From Deltaproteobacteria bacterium (GTDB taxonomy: Bacteria > Myxococcota_A > Polyangia > Haliangiales > JADYYK01), in contig JADYYK010000037.1 in assembly GCA_020853705.1 (NCBI GenBank), positions 1-39,410 on the forward strand: a stretch of 39,410 bases of DNA. Reading direction: 5' to 3'. Below are positions 7,907-18,165 of this stretch, one piece after another; the stretch's first letter is position 1; every line of letters starts with the position of its first letter. Below the pieces are notes generated by a model that saw nothing but the letters and a program-made list of their open reading frames with translations, made no database searches and had not been told where the DNA came from. Both the position numbers and the translations under genes were made by a program.

Positions 7907-8209
7907 ATGCCGGGTGGGTTCTGGTTGGGGCTGGTGATGTTCCTGATCGGGATGATCGGGTACTCGATCGTCCAGGACTACATCAACGCGTGGCTGGACC
8001 GACATGATGGGTCGATCGCCGGGCCGCGGGTGCGGCTCCAGCTGGTGCGGCTGATCTACATGGTGACGGATCTGTTCCGGGCGCTGCGCTATGCGTCGCT
8101 GCGCAGGCGGCAGGGGCAGAGCGCGGCCGCGGCGCTGGCGCTGTGGCTGCTGTTCGCGCTGATGGTGGGCGGGCTGGTGGTGTGCGTCCGTGCGCTGCAG
8201 GAGGCGTGA
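7907..8209 (+). CDS. Small two-helix membrane protein, unknown function
   Basis: The protein has 100 residues. It has an N-terminal membrane segment (GFWLGLVMFLIGMIGYSIV), a central basic amphipathic part and a second segment (AALALWLLFALMVGGLVVCV). I recognise no family. The start is ATG 7907; TATCCT at 7896-7901 would make a -10 box placing the transcript start at or next to the ATG, so it may be leaderless. The stop is five bases from the convergent MmgE/PrpD stop. Confidence 0.5.
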   Translation: MPGGFWLGLVMFLIGMIGYSIVQDYINAWLDRHDGSIAGPRVRLQLVRLIYMVTDLFRALRYASLRRRQGQSAAAALALWLLFALMVGGLVVCVRALQEA

Positions 8210-8214
8210 CGGGC

Positions 8215-9801
8215 TCAGCCCAGTGACACGCTGGCGACCCAGGCGGCGAGCGGCTGCGCCTCCAGGGTGAGGGTGTGCTGGAAGGCTGTGGCGGCGCGCT
8301 CGGGGCCGAGGTTGGCGGCGACCTCGCGGGTGAACTTGGTGCGCAGCTCGGCCTCGGCGGCGGGCAGGCAGAAGCTGGCGACCGGGAGGTCGACCCGCTC
8401 GGAGTCGCTGTGGCCGTCCATGAAGTCGACGGTGACGCGGTTGGGGAAGCGCAGCGGGATGGCGCTGCCGCTGGCGCTGGGCGGCGCGGCGCTGCCGCGG
8501 GCGCTCCACAGGGCGCGCACCCAGCCCACGGCCTCGGCGGCGGAGACCAGGCTGGAGCTGTACTCGCGGCGGTAGCGGCGGCGCAGCTCGAGCAGGTCGC
8601 GCGCGTGCAGGTCGTCGAGCGCCTGGCGGCCGGTCGGCAGAGCGCGCGCCGAGCCGATGACGGCCAGGGTGAGGGCGGGATCGTGCACCACGGTGGTGCG
8701 ATCGCGCAGGGCGGCGATGGCCGGGGTGTGGGCGTCGAGCCAGGCGGGGTCGAGCTCGGCGCCGGTGAGGCGGCCGGCGTGCAGGAAGACGGCGGCGGTG
8801 GTGGCGAGATCGAAGTTGACGTTGACGTGGCCGATGCGTGGCGTGGTGCGGCCATATTCCTGGCCGAAACGGGTGGCCTCGGCGCCGAGCTTGCTGGTGT
8901 CGATGCGGATGGCGCGGATGCGCGCCGGGTCGAGGCGGCCGAGGCGCGCCTGCAGCCGCTCCAGGGCGGTGCACGCGGTCTGGAAGTAGTGGCAGCCCGG
9001 GAAGGTCTTCATGCTGAGGGTCTGCAGGGTCCAGAAGCGGCCCAGCTCGCCGAGCATCCCGGGCATGGGGTGGAAGCTGAAGCGCGACCAGAAGCCGCGC
9101 CGATCCTCGAGCAGGGTGGGCTCGCCCTCCATGCCTTCGGCGGCGTGATAGGCGGCCTGGATGCCGATGGCGGTGGGCACCGACGCGGACAGCAGCTTGG
9201 AGGTCGGGGCCAGGAAGGCGGGCTGCAGCGCGAAGGTGGGCTGCGCCAGCGCGATGGCCAGGGCATGGGTGGTGCGCGTGGCGTCGAGGCCGAGCAGGCT
9301 GCAGGTCGCGGCGGCGGCGCCGATGAGGTGGATGAAGGTCCACATCTGGCCGTTGAGCGGGCCGAGGAAGCTGGAGGCGCCCAGGCGACCGGCGATCTCG
9401 TTGGCGGCGACGACGGCGAGCAGCAGCGCGCCGGTGTCGCGGGCCTCGTGCTCGGCCACCGCGAGGGCCGCGAACACGGCGGAGTGGCAGGTGTGGCCCA
9501 TCCACACGATGTCGTCGAAGTCCTGCGCCATGGTGTAGGCGGCGTTGGCCTGGGCGGCGTCAGCGGGCGCGGCGCGCTGGCCGGTGCCGAGGATGCTGGC
9601 GCGGCCGCCGCCGCCGCTGCGCACGACCGCGCGGGCGACGGCCTGGGTGTCGGGCAGGCGGGCGGCGGCATGCAGCGCGGCGACCATGTTGGCGACCTGG
9701 TAGCGCGCGGCGCGCAGGGTGTCGGCGGGGATGTCGTCCGTGCGCAGGCCAGCGACCCAGGCGCCGAGGCTGCCGAGGTGGCCGGTGGTGATTCGCAGCA
9801 T
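8215..9801 (-). CDS. MmgE/PrpD family protein
   Basis: The protein has 528 residues, close to or slightly longer than the family's usual 450-500. The N-terminal helical domain contains AQDFDDIVWMGHTCHSAV and then LAVVAANEIAGRLG, matching the D-x-DD ... H-x-S and 'EVxxRLG'-like blocks of MmgE/PrpD. The later part has HPMPGMLGELGRFW and MKTFPGCHYFQTACTALE, the K-x-[FY]P-x-C-x-H-type block. Known members are 2-methylcitrate dehydratase (PrpD), cis-aconitate decarboxylase and related enzymes. No propionate or methylcitrate genes are nearby, so the specific reaction is not assigned. It lies 68 bases downstream of the OB-fold-like lipoprotein on the same strand. Confidence 0.85.
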   Translation of the reverse strand: MLRITTGHLGSLGAWVAGLRTDDIPADTLRAARYQVANMVAALHAAARLPDTQAVARAVVRSGGGGRASILGTGQRAAPADAAQANAAYTMAQDFDDIVWMGHTCHSAVFAALAVAEHEARDTGALLLAVVAANEIAGRLGASSFLGPLNGQMWTFIHLIGAAAATCSLLGLDATRTTHALAIALAQPTFALQPAFLAPTSKLLSASVPTAIGIQAAYHAAEGMEGEPTLLEDRRGFWSRFSFHPMPGMLGELGRFWTLQTLSMKTFPGCHYFQTACTALERLQARLGRLDPARIRAIRIDTSKLGAEATRFGQEYGRTTPRIGHVNVNFDLATTAAVFLHAGRLTGAELDPAWLDAHTPAIAALRDRTTVVHDPALTLAVIGSARALPTGRQALDDLHARDLLELRRRYRREYSSSLVSAAEAVGWVRALWSARGSAAPPSASGSAIPLRFPNRVTVDFMDGHSDSERVDLPVASFCLPAAEAELRTKFTREVAANLGPERAATAFQHTLTLEAQPLAAWVASVSLG

Positions 9802-9869
9802 GGGGCGATGGTGCGCGGCGCGATGCGCCGGGTCAACCGCGGGCGGCGGGCGTCACTGCGTGGTGGTCG

Positions 9870-10682
9870 CTACTTGCTCAGCGTGGCGTCCTCGACGATC
9901 AGCGCGTACACGTAGCCGGCGCCGAAATCCTTGTCGAGGTGGACGGTGCCCTTGATGAGGACGACGTCGCCGACGGCGGCGCTGGCGTCGGTGGTCACGG
10001 TGAGGTCGTGGTCCTTGCTGGCCTCGGCGCCGGAGCCGTCGCGCAGGTGCAGCCAGTTCTTGCCCATCACGCCGCCGGTGAACTTGACCACGGTGCCGCG
10101 CACGCTGACGGTCTTGTCGGCCAGCTTGGCCTTCTGGGCGAACAGCTCGGCGATGGTGCGGCCGTCGGCGCCCTCGGCGCGCGCGACCTTGGCGACCGGC
10201 GGGGTGGGGGCGCCGGGTGCGCCGGGTGCAGAGGACGCGTGCGGGTTGGCGCCCATGCCCTGAACGCCGGTGCCGGGTGCGGCGCCGCCCGCGCCGGCGA
10301 GGTTGCCGAAGTAGATCTCGGGGAAGGTCCGCTTCAGCGTCTTGCTCTCGAAGTTCTGGTTCAACATGATGTCGGTGACGGTGACGTCGGCGCCGACGGC
10401 CAGGGTGGTCTCGGGCACCGCGGCCCAGACCTCGCCGGTCGCGGTGGCGATGCGCAGGTAGCTGTAGGTCGCGGCGTCGATGCGCTCGAGCAGCTTGCCG
10501 GTCAGCTGGCCGCCCTCGGGGGCCATGCCGGTGCCCGACGTCGGCTGCGTCGGCGCTGGCGAGCTGGGGGCCGACGCCACCGGCGCGGTCGGCTTGCTGC
10601 TGGCCGGCTCCTTCTTGCAGCCGGGGGCGCTGGTCAGCAGGGGCAGGGCGAGGGCGAACGGCAGGACGATTCGCATGTGCAT
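9870..10682 (-). CDS. Lipoprotein with OB-fold-like domain
   Basis: The protein has 270 residues with a lipoprotein signal ending APGC (Cys22 from the ATG at 10682; an equally good ATG lies at 10676). After a Pro/Ala/Ser-rich linker, two similar beta-rich stretches follow: GKLLERIDAATYSYLRIATATGE... and KTVSVRGTVVKFTGG...GKNWLHLRDGSG. The second resembles the OB-fold seen in bacterial periplasmic tRNA_anti-like or BOF domains. No catalytic residues are evident; a binding or envelope-stress role is possible but not shown. It is divergent from the EF-G2-like gene. Confidence 0.65.
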   Translation of the reverse strand: MHMRIVLPFALALPLLTSAPGCKKEPASSKPTAPVASAPSSPAPTQPTSGTGMAPEGGQLTGKLLERIDAATYSYLRIATATGEVWAAVPETTLAVGADVTVTDIMLNQNFESKTLKRTFPEIYFGNLAGAGGAAPGTGVQGMGANPHASSAPGAPGAPTPPVAKVARAEGADGRTIAELFAQKAKLADKTVSVRGTVVKFTGGVMGKNWLHLRDGSGAEASKDHDLTVTTDASAAVGDVVLIKGTVHLDKDFGAGYVYALIVEDATLSK

Positions 10683-10693
10683 ACGACCGCAGT

Positions 10694-10699
10694 ATCATA
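10694..10699 (-). promoter_or_regulatory. Candidate -10 box (TATGAT) for the OB-fold-like lipoprotein
   Basis: On the minus strand TATGAT matches the sigma-70 -10 box at five of six positions. It would start transcription about five bases before the ATG at 10682, or eleven before the ATG at 10676. No good -35 box is seen. Confidence 0.35.
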
Positions 10700-10713
10700 T
10701 CTGACGAAGATCT

Positions 10714-10752
10714 TGCGCACCCGTCAGCAGGTGCGCAGGGCGTGCGCGCCCT
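10714..10752. repeat. Two adjacent perfect inverted repeats upstream of the EF-G2-like gene
   Basis: TGCGCACC (10714-10721) pairs with GGTGCGCA (10730-10737) around an eight-base loop. Immediately after, AGGGCG (10737-10742) pairs with CGCCCT (10747-10752) around TGCG. The two hairpins lie 65-100 bases before the GTPase start, in the divergent intergenic region. They could be RNA hairpins in its leader or a DNA operator; no T-tract follows, so a simple terminator is unlikely. Confidence 0.45.
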
Positions 10753-10816
10753 GGTGGCCAGACAGGCGCAAAGCGCGGGCAGGGGCTGGTCCGGCATGTG
10801 CAATCGGGTGGGGGCC

Positions 10817-12883
10817 ATGAACGCTGCCAGCTATCGACCCAAGGACATCCGCAACATCGTGCTGCTGGGGCACGGCGGCGCGGGCAAGACCACGCTGGCC
10901 GAGGCGATCCTGCATCGCTGCGGCGCCATCGCCCGCATGGGCTCGGTCGAGCAGGCCTCGACCACCAGCGACTTCGAGCCCGAGGCGCGCAGCCACCAGC
11001 ACTCGACCAACTCGAGCCTGCTGTTCGCGACCCGGGCCGGGCGCGAGATCAACATCCTCGACACCCCGGGCCACCCCGAGCTGGTCGGCTATGCGCTGGC
11101 GGCGCTGCCGGCGGTCGAGACCGCGCTGCTGGTGGTCAACGCCGCGACCGGCATCGAGCACGGCACGCGCCGCCTGTTCCTGGCCGCTGGCGAGGCCAAC
11201 CTGGCGCGCATGATCGTCATCAACAAGATCGACGCCGTCAGCCCCGAGGCCCTGCGCGAGCTGGTCGACGCACTGAAGCAGAGCTTCGGCCCGCGCCTGC
11301 ACTGCCTCAACCTGCCCGCGCGCGGTGGCGGCGACGTCATCGACTGCTTCGACGCCGAAGACCCCGGCGTCAGCGACGCCGCGCTGCTGTCGGTCGCCGA
11401 CGTGCATCGTGAGATCCTGGAGTCGACCGTCGAGCACGACGACGGCGCGCTGGAGCGCTACCTCGGCGGCGAGAAGCTGGATCTGGCGCAGCTGCGCGCG
11501 ACCTTCGTGCGCGCCATGGTGGCCGGCCACGTGGTGCCGGTGCTGTTCACCTCGGCGCGCGACGAGGTCGGGGTCGACGACCTCGTCCACGTGCTGTGCG
11601 AGGAGGCGCCCAGCCCGCTGGAGGGCCGGCCGCGGCGCCTGCTGCGCGGCGGCGAGCTGGTCGAGGTGCCGTGCGACGTCGAGCGGCCGTTCCTGGGCCA
11701 CGTCTTCAAGATCACCCTGGATCCGCACCTGGGCAGCCTGGCCATGCTGCGCGTGCTGCAGGGCAAGTTCGACGGCCAGACCCCCTTCGTCAGCCCGGGC
11801 GACAAGCGGCCGCGCAAGGCCGGCCACGTGCTCAAGGTCGAGGGCCGCGATCACCCCGAGCTGGCCGCGGTGGCCTACGCTGGCGACCTGGTCGCGCTGG
11901 GCCGGGTCGACGATCTGCACGTCGATCAGATCCTGCACGACCCGGCCCTGGGGGATGAGCTGACGGCGCCGCGCCCCAGCTTCCCGGCGCCGATGCTGAG
12001 CTGGGCGGTGACCAGCAAGAGTCGCAGCGACGACGTCAAGCTGGGCCAGGCGCTGGCGCGGCTGGCCGAGGAGGATCCCACCTTCCGCTACGGCCACGAT
12101 CCGGTCACCCACGAGCTGGTGCTGTCGGGCATGGGCGAGGTCCACCTGCGCGTGATGCTGGAGCGGCTACAGAGCCGCTTCAAGCTGGAGGTCGGCGCGC
12201 GCGCCCCCGCGGTGCCCTATCGCGAGACCGTGTCGAGCCGCGCCGAGGGCCACTATCGCCACAAGAAGCAGACCGGCGGCGCGGGGCAGTTCGCCGAGGT
12301 CTTCCTGCGCGTCGAGCCGCTGCCACGGGGTGCCGGCTTCGAGTTCAGCAGCGAGGTCTTCGGCGGCGCCATCCCGACCCAGTTCATCCCCGCGGTCGAG
12401 AAGGGCGCGCGCGACGCCATCGAGACCGGCGTGCTGGCCGGCTTCCCGGTGCACGACGTGCGCGTGGTGGTGACCGACGGCAAGAGTCACCCGGTCGACT
12501 CCAAGGACATCGCGTTCCGCACCGCGGGCAAGCACGCCGTGCGCGACGCCCTGGCCAAGGCCCGCCCCGCGCTGCTGGAGCCCATCGTGGCGCTGGACGT
12601 CACCGTGCCCGAGGAGCACGTCGGCACCGTCAGCGCGGATCTGCGCCAGCTGCGCGGGCGCATCATGGGCATGGAGGTCATGACCGGCGGCTACACCGTG
12701 GTGCACGCGCAGGCGCCGCTCGCCGAGCTGGCGACCTATGGCGGGCAGCTGCGCGGCAAGACCGGCGGGCGCGGCAGCTTCGTGATGGAGCTGGCCCAGT
12801 ACGAGCCGCTCCCCCAGCAGCTGCGTCAGAAGGTCGTCGAGGCGCACCCGGCGCGCAAGGGGCAGGGCGACAGCGAGGATTGA
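10817..12883 (+). CDS. Elongation factor G-like GTPase, EF-G2 type
   Basis: The protein has 688 residues from ATG 10817, behind a G-rich ribosome site. The GTPase motifs are G1 GHGGAGKTT (18-26), G3 DTPGH (82-86) and G4 NKID (136-139). The first motif, with GHGGAGKT instead of AHVDAGKT, and the following AIARMGSVEQASTTSDFEPEA are typical of EF-G2-like paralogues (Mycobacterium and Thermus EF-G2) and not of the canonical fusA product. The remaining domains follow the EF-G order, including VPYRETV and the C-terminal RGRIMGMEVMTGGYTVVHA. EF-G2 proteins bind ribosomes but usually do not replace EF-G in translocation. There is no str-operon context, also consistent with a paralogue. Confidence 0.85.
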   Translation: MNAASYRPKDIRNIVLLGHGGAGKTTLAEAILHRCGAIARMGSVEQASTTSDFEPEARSHQHSTNSSLLFATRAGREINILDTPGHPELVGYALAALPAVETALLVVNAATGIEHGTRRLFLAAGEANLARMIVINKIDAVSPEALRELVDALKQSFGPRLHCLNLPARGGGDVIDCFDAEDPGVSDAALLSVADVHREILESTVEHDDGALERYLGGEKLDLAQLRATFVRAMVAGHVVPVLFTSARDEVGVDDLVHVLCEEAPSPLEGRPRRLLRGGELVEVPCDVERPFLGHVFKITLDPHLGSLAMLRVLQGKFDGQTPFVSPGDKRPRKAGHVLKVEGRDHPELAAVAYAGDLVALGRVDDLHVDQILHDPALGDELTAPRPSFPAPMLSWAVTSKSRSDDVKLGQALARLAEEDPTFRYGHDPVTHELVLSGMGEVHLRVMLERLQSRFKLEVGARAPAVPYRETVSSRAEGHYRHKKQTGGAGQFAEVFLRVEPLPRGAGFEFSSEVFGGAIPTQFIPAVEKGARDAIETGVLAGFPVHDVRVVVTDGKSHPVDSKDIAFRTAGKHAVRDALAKARPALLEPIVALDVTVPEEHVGTVSADLRQLRGRIMGMEVMTGGYTVVHAQAPLAELATYGGQLRGKTGGRGSFVMELAQYEPLPQQLRQKVVEAHPARKGQGDSED

Positions 12884-12954
12884 GCGATTGGTCGAGTGCG
12901 TGGGCGAGCGAGTGAGCGATTGAGCGATTGATTGAGCGATTGGTCGAGTGCGTG
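12882..12954. repeat. Short direct repeats after the EF-G2-like gene
   Basis: The 21-base unit GAGCGATTGGTCGAGTGCGTG occurs identically at 12882-12902 and 12934-12954. Two further copies of its first nine bases (GAGCGATTG) lie at 12914-12922 and 12922-12930. The array begins inside the stop codon of the GTPase gene and fills most of the gap to the convergent kinase gene. It has no coding potential; slippage-type expansion is the simplest explanation. Confidence 0.7.
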
Positions 12955-12968
12955 AGCGGTCGCCGCGC

Positions 12969-14828
<1,860 letters not shown>

Positions 14829-14843
14829 TCGGTGCCCCGGTCG

Positions 14844-14873
14844 ATCCTAGTCAGGCGCGCGGCTGGGGGTCAA
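14844..14873 (-). promoter_or_regulatory. Sigma-70-like promoter for the kinase gene
   Basis: On the minus strand TTGACC (14873-14868) and TAGGAT (14849-14844) are spaced by 18 bases. The start point would fall about nine bases before the GTG start, giving a very short leader. Both boxes match the consensus well for such a GC-rich region. Confidence 0.5.
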
Positions 14874-14888
14874 GCTGTCAGGCCGCAC

Positions 14889-14918
14889 TTGTGACCGGGG
14901 CGCTCGGCGGGATATCAT
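14889..14918 (+). promoter_or_regulatory. Sigma-70-like promoter for the PPC-repeat lipoprotein gene
   Basis: TTGTGA (14889-14894) and TATCAT (14913-14918) are spaced by 18 bases, about 30 bases before the ATG at 14948. It stands back to back with the kinase promoter; the two -35 boxes are 15 bases apart, so the two genes may share regulation. Confidence 0.5.
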
Positions 14919-14947
14919 CATGAGCGGCTGTGCTCCGTCGTCACAAC

Positions 14948-17287
14948 ATGAAGCGTTGCGGGACCTTGGCCCGTGTGGTGGTGGGGGTGGCGGGGCTGGC
15001 CGCCGCCGTCCTCGGCGGCGCCTGCGCGGGTCCCGAGGATGGTCGCGGCGGGTCGGGGGCGATCAGCTTCTCGATCTCGGCGCTGCAGGCGGCGGACATC
15101 GGTGCGCTGCGGCTGACGGTGCTCGGCAGCGACGCCACCTGCGGCAGCAGCGGCGACGTCACCGGGACGGCGTTGACGGGACTCGCGGATCTCGAGCTGG
15201 CGGTCGGCGTGGCGCGCACGGTGAAGGTGCCCGCGGGGCTGCGCACCTTCTCGGTGCTGGCGCTCGATCGGGCCAGCGTGCCGCTGGCGCGCGGCTGTGC
15301 GCAGCGCACGCTGGGCAGCGGCGAGACCGCGACGGTCGACATCACCATGCATGACATCACGGCCGGCGGCGATGGCGGGCTGCCCGATGGTGGCCTGCCC
15401 GATGGCGAGGTGCCCGACGCTGACGTGGTCGACGGCGACCTGCCCGACGGCTCGGGCAGCGGCAACGATCTGTGCAGCATGGCCGCCACGCTGAGCGCGG
15501 GCACGCCGGCGATCGGCAGCGCCGACGGTGCGGGCAGCGAGCTCGCGACCTCGTGTGGCGGCGCCGCGCCCGACGTCTTCTTCCGCATCACCATCCCCGC
15601 CGGCGGCGCGCGCTCGCTGACCGCGCAGGTGACCTCCAGCTTCAACACCGCGCTGACGCTGCTGCGCGCCGACTGCAGTACCGAGGTGGTGTGCGCCGGG
15701 GCCGCCACCGCGATGGGCGACTCCATCGACATCGGCAACCTGGCCCCGGGCGACTACTTCCTGGCCGTCGAGGCCATCCAGTCAGCCGGAGGCGGCAGCG
15801 GCAACTTCGTGGTCAGCTACGCACTGGGCGTGCCGCGACCGGTCAATGATCAGTGCAGCGCCAGCGTGCCGCTCTTGACCTCCGGGGTCAGCGCCTCGGG
15901 CACCGTCAAGGACGGCCGCGACGATGCCACCGGCACCTGCGGCGTCGCGGGTCAGTCCGATGTCGCCTATCGCTTCGTGGTGCCGGCCGGCGTCAACCAG
16001 CGCGCCACCGTGGTGGTCAGCAATGCGGTCGGCTTCGACCCCGTGCTGTTCGTCCGCAGCGCGACCTGCACTGGCGCGCAGCAGGACTGCTCACAGTACG
16101 AGGGCGGCGGCAGCGAGACGCTGGATCTGACCGATCTGGCGCCGGGCACCTACTTCGTCTGGGTCGATGCCGCCGCGGCGGTCAGCGGCGCCGGGACCTT
16201 CGACCTGCGCGTGACGCTGTCGCCACGGCTGGCGCGGCCCGCGAACGATCTGTGCACCGCGGCCACCCTGCTGGCCCCGGCGACCAACGTCACCGGGTCG
16301 ACGGTGGGCGCCAGCAGCGACCGCAAGCCGCTGTGCGCGACGCCGTTCGACTCGAAGGACACGGTGCACCGCATCGACACCACGGCGGGCGGGGCGCAGG
16401 CCGTGCTGGTCAGCGTGACCCCGACGACGCCGGCGAGCTGGCCGGTGGTGGCCACGCTCGACGACGCGGTGTGCCCGGCGACCATGGAGCTGTCGTGCTC
16501 CAACGCCGGCTTCGACACGCGCTACATCAACCGGCCCAACCTGCCGGGCGGCAGCTACAACATCTATGTCGATGGCGTGGCCGGCGCGTCGGGCGACTAC
16601 AGCGTGCGCTATGACACCCGGCCGCAGGACCTGACCTTCGGCTACTGGCGCATCGACACCACGGGCACCTATGTGCCGCTGACCGGCGGCACCATGGTGC
16701 CTGGCTTCGTGACCGGGCTGGCGGCCTCGGACGAGCTGTCGTGGCCGGTCAACCTGCCCTTCGGGTTCGACTTCTACGGGACGACGCACAACCTGATCAA
16801 CATCAGCGCCAACATGTACCTGACCTTCGGCACCGTGCCGGCGGACGCCAACAGCTACCAGAATGACTGTCCGCTCAACGCCACGGCGCCGAACGACACC
16901 ATCGCGCTGTTCTGGGACGACGCCTATGCCCCCAGCACCGCGCCGGTCGCCGAGCTGCAGACCAAGACCGAGGGCAGCGCGCCCAACCGGCGCTTCATCA
17001 TCGAGTACAAGAACTGGGACTTCATCTGGCTGCAGGGGCCGGGCAACCCGAACCCGCAGAACGCCCGGGTCACCCAGCAGGTCATCCTGTACGAGAACGG
17101 CGACATCGAGATGCGCTATGGGCCGCGCAGAGCGGGCGTGACCCAGGACTGTGGCGCCAACCGCCACCTGGGTTGCGGCGCGACCATCGGCCTGGAGAAC
17201 GCGGCCGGCACCGACATCGATGATGCGCAGTGCAACCTGGCCACCGTCAACGACGGCAAGGTGATCTACTGGGTGCACCCGAGGTGA
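14948..17287 (+). CDS. Large surface lipoprotein with three PPC-like repeats
   Basis: The protein has 779 residues from ATG 14948, with a lipoprotein-type signal ending LGGAC (Cys26). Residues 30-135 form a beta-rich N-domain. A repetitive linker follows (GGLPDGGLPDGEVPDADV, 143-160). Three repeats of about 120 residues begin with NDLCS (173), NDQCS (300) and NDLCT (433). Each ends in a LAPGDYFLAV, LAPGTYFVWV or LPGGSYNIYV strand, as in bacterial pre-peptidase C-terminal (PPC) domains. The last 225 residues contain LPFGFDFYGTTHNLINISANMY and IALFWDD, resembling NIDO-like adhesive domains. No catalytic motif is seen; an adhesion or matrix role is likely. It is followed directly by the next gene. 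Confidence 0.75.
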   Translation: MKRCGTLARVVVGVAGLAAAVLGGACAGPEDGRGGSGAISFSISALQAADIGALRLTVLGSDATCGSSGDVTGTALTGLADLELAVGVARTVKVPAGLRTFSVLALDRASVPLARGCAQRTLGSGETATVDITMHDITAGGDGGLPDGGLPDGEVPDADVVDGDLPDGSGSGNDLCSMAATLSAGTPAIGSADGAGSELATSCGGAAPDVFFRITIPAGGARSLTAQVTSSFNTALTLLRADCSTEVVCAGAATAMGDSIDIGNLAPGDYFLAVEAIQSAGGGSGNFVVSYALGVPRPVNDQCSASVPLLTSGVSASGTVKDGRDDATGTCGVAGQSDVAYRFVVPAGVNQRATVVVSNAVGFDPVLFVRSATCTGAQQDCSQYEGGGSETLDLTDLAPGTYFVWVDAAAAVSGAGTFDLRVTLSPRLARPANDLCTAATLLAPATNVTGSTVGASSDRKPLCATPFDSKDTVHRIDTTAGGAQAVLVSVTPTTPASWPVVATLDDAVCPATMELSCSNAGFDTRYINRPNLPGGSYNIYVDGVAGASGDYSVRYDTRPQDLTFGYWRIDTTGTYVPLTGGTMVPGFVTGLAASDELSWPVNLPFGFDFYGTTHNLINISANMYLTFGTVPADANSYQNDCPLNATAPNDTIALFWDDAYAPSTAPVAELQTKTEGSAPNRRFIIEYKNWDFIWLQGPGNPNPQNARVTQQVILYENGDIEMRYGPRRAGVTQDCGANRHLGCGATIGLENAAGTDIDDAQCNLATVNDGKVIYWVHPR

Positions 17288-17289
17288 GG

Positions 17290-18141
17290 ATGCGCGGGCG
17301 CGGCGTGGCGGTCCTGGGGGTGGCGCTGTGGGCGCTGCTGGCGCTGCCGGCGCTGCGTGCGTACGCCGACAGCGCGCAGCTCACCGCGGCGGTCGCGCTG
17401 TACGACGACCTCGAGTACGAGAAGGCCATCGTGGCGCTGGACGCCGCGCTGGCGCAGCCGGGGCTGACCGCGGCCGAGGTGGCCAGCGCGCAGCGCTACC
17501 GGCTGCTGTCGTTCGTCGCGCTGGGGCGCGAGGCCGACGCGCGCGCGGCGGCGCGGGCGCTGCTGGCTGTCGACCGCGACTACCAGCTGCCGCGCACCGA
17601 GAGCCAGCGCGCGCTCGACATCCTCGACGAGGAGCGCGCCAGCCTGCCGGCGGTGGTGGCCCCGGTCAAGCCGGTCACGCTGACGCAGTCGGTGTCGCCG
17701 GCGGCGCCGAAGCGGGGCGCGCCGGTCGTCATCCGCGCGACCGTGGCTGATCCGGGGGCGCGCAGCCAGCGCGTGGTGGTGCACCATCGCATCCGCGGCG
17801 AGCAGGGCTACTCGACCATGCGGGCGCGCCGGCTGGGGCCGGGCAGCTTCGAGGCGGTGGTGCCGGGTGCCTTCGTGCGTGCGCCCGCGCTGGAGTACTA
17901 CGTGGTCGCCGAGGACGCCGCGGGCGCGGCGCTGGCCAGCCAGGGCAGCGCGACCGAGCCGCTCGAGGTCACGCTGGCGCGCGGCAAGAAGGGCGGCAGC
18001 GTGCTGGGCAAGTGGTGGTTCTGGGCCGCGGTCGGCGGGCTGGCCATCGTCGGCACCGGCGCGGTGCTGCTGGCGGGCGACGACGGCGGTGGCGGCTCGA
18101 AAGACGCCACCGTGACGGTGACGGTCAACCTGATGCCGTGA
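17290..18141 (+). CDS. Exported tetratricopeptide-like protein with C-terminal membrane helix
   Basis: The protein has 283 residues from ATG 17290, three bases after the preceding stop, so it is likely co-transcribed and translationally coupled (an overlapping GTG at 17284 is also possible). A signal peptide (VAVLGVALWALLALPALRAYA) precedes a helical repeat region with YDDLEYEKAIVALDAAL and LLSFVALGREADARAAARAL, which looks like two tetratricopeptide units. Then come beta-rich residues with EYYVVAEDAAG. A membrane helix near the end (WWFWAAVGGLAIVGTGAVLL) is followed by a short polar tail. This arrangement is common in myxobacterial envelope proteins of unknown role. Confidence 0.65.
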   Translation: MRGRGVAVLGVALWALLALPALRAYADSAQLTAAVALYDDLEYEKAIVALDAALAQPGLTAAEVASAQRYRLLSFVALGREADARAAARALLAVDRDYQLPRTESQRALDILDEERASLPAVVAPVKPVTLTQSVSPAAPKRGAPVVIRATVADPGARSQRVVVHHRIRGEQGYSTMRARRLGPGSFEAVVPGAFVRAPALEYYVVAEDAAGAALASQGSATEPLEVTLARGKKGGSVLGKWWFWAAVGGLAIVGTGAVLLAGDDGGGGSKDATVTVTVNLMP

Positions 18142-18165
18142 GCCGTCGCGCGGGCGCGGCCAGCT

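Noticed and set aside
10817..12883. Canonical elongation factor G (fusA)
   Set aside because: The G1 motif GHGGAGKTT and the following segment match EF-G2-type paralogues, and there are no ribosomal protein genes nearby.
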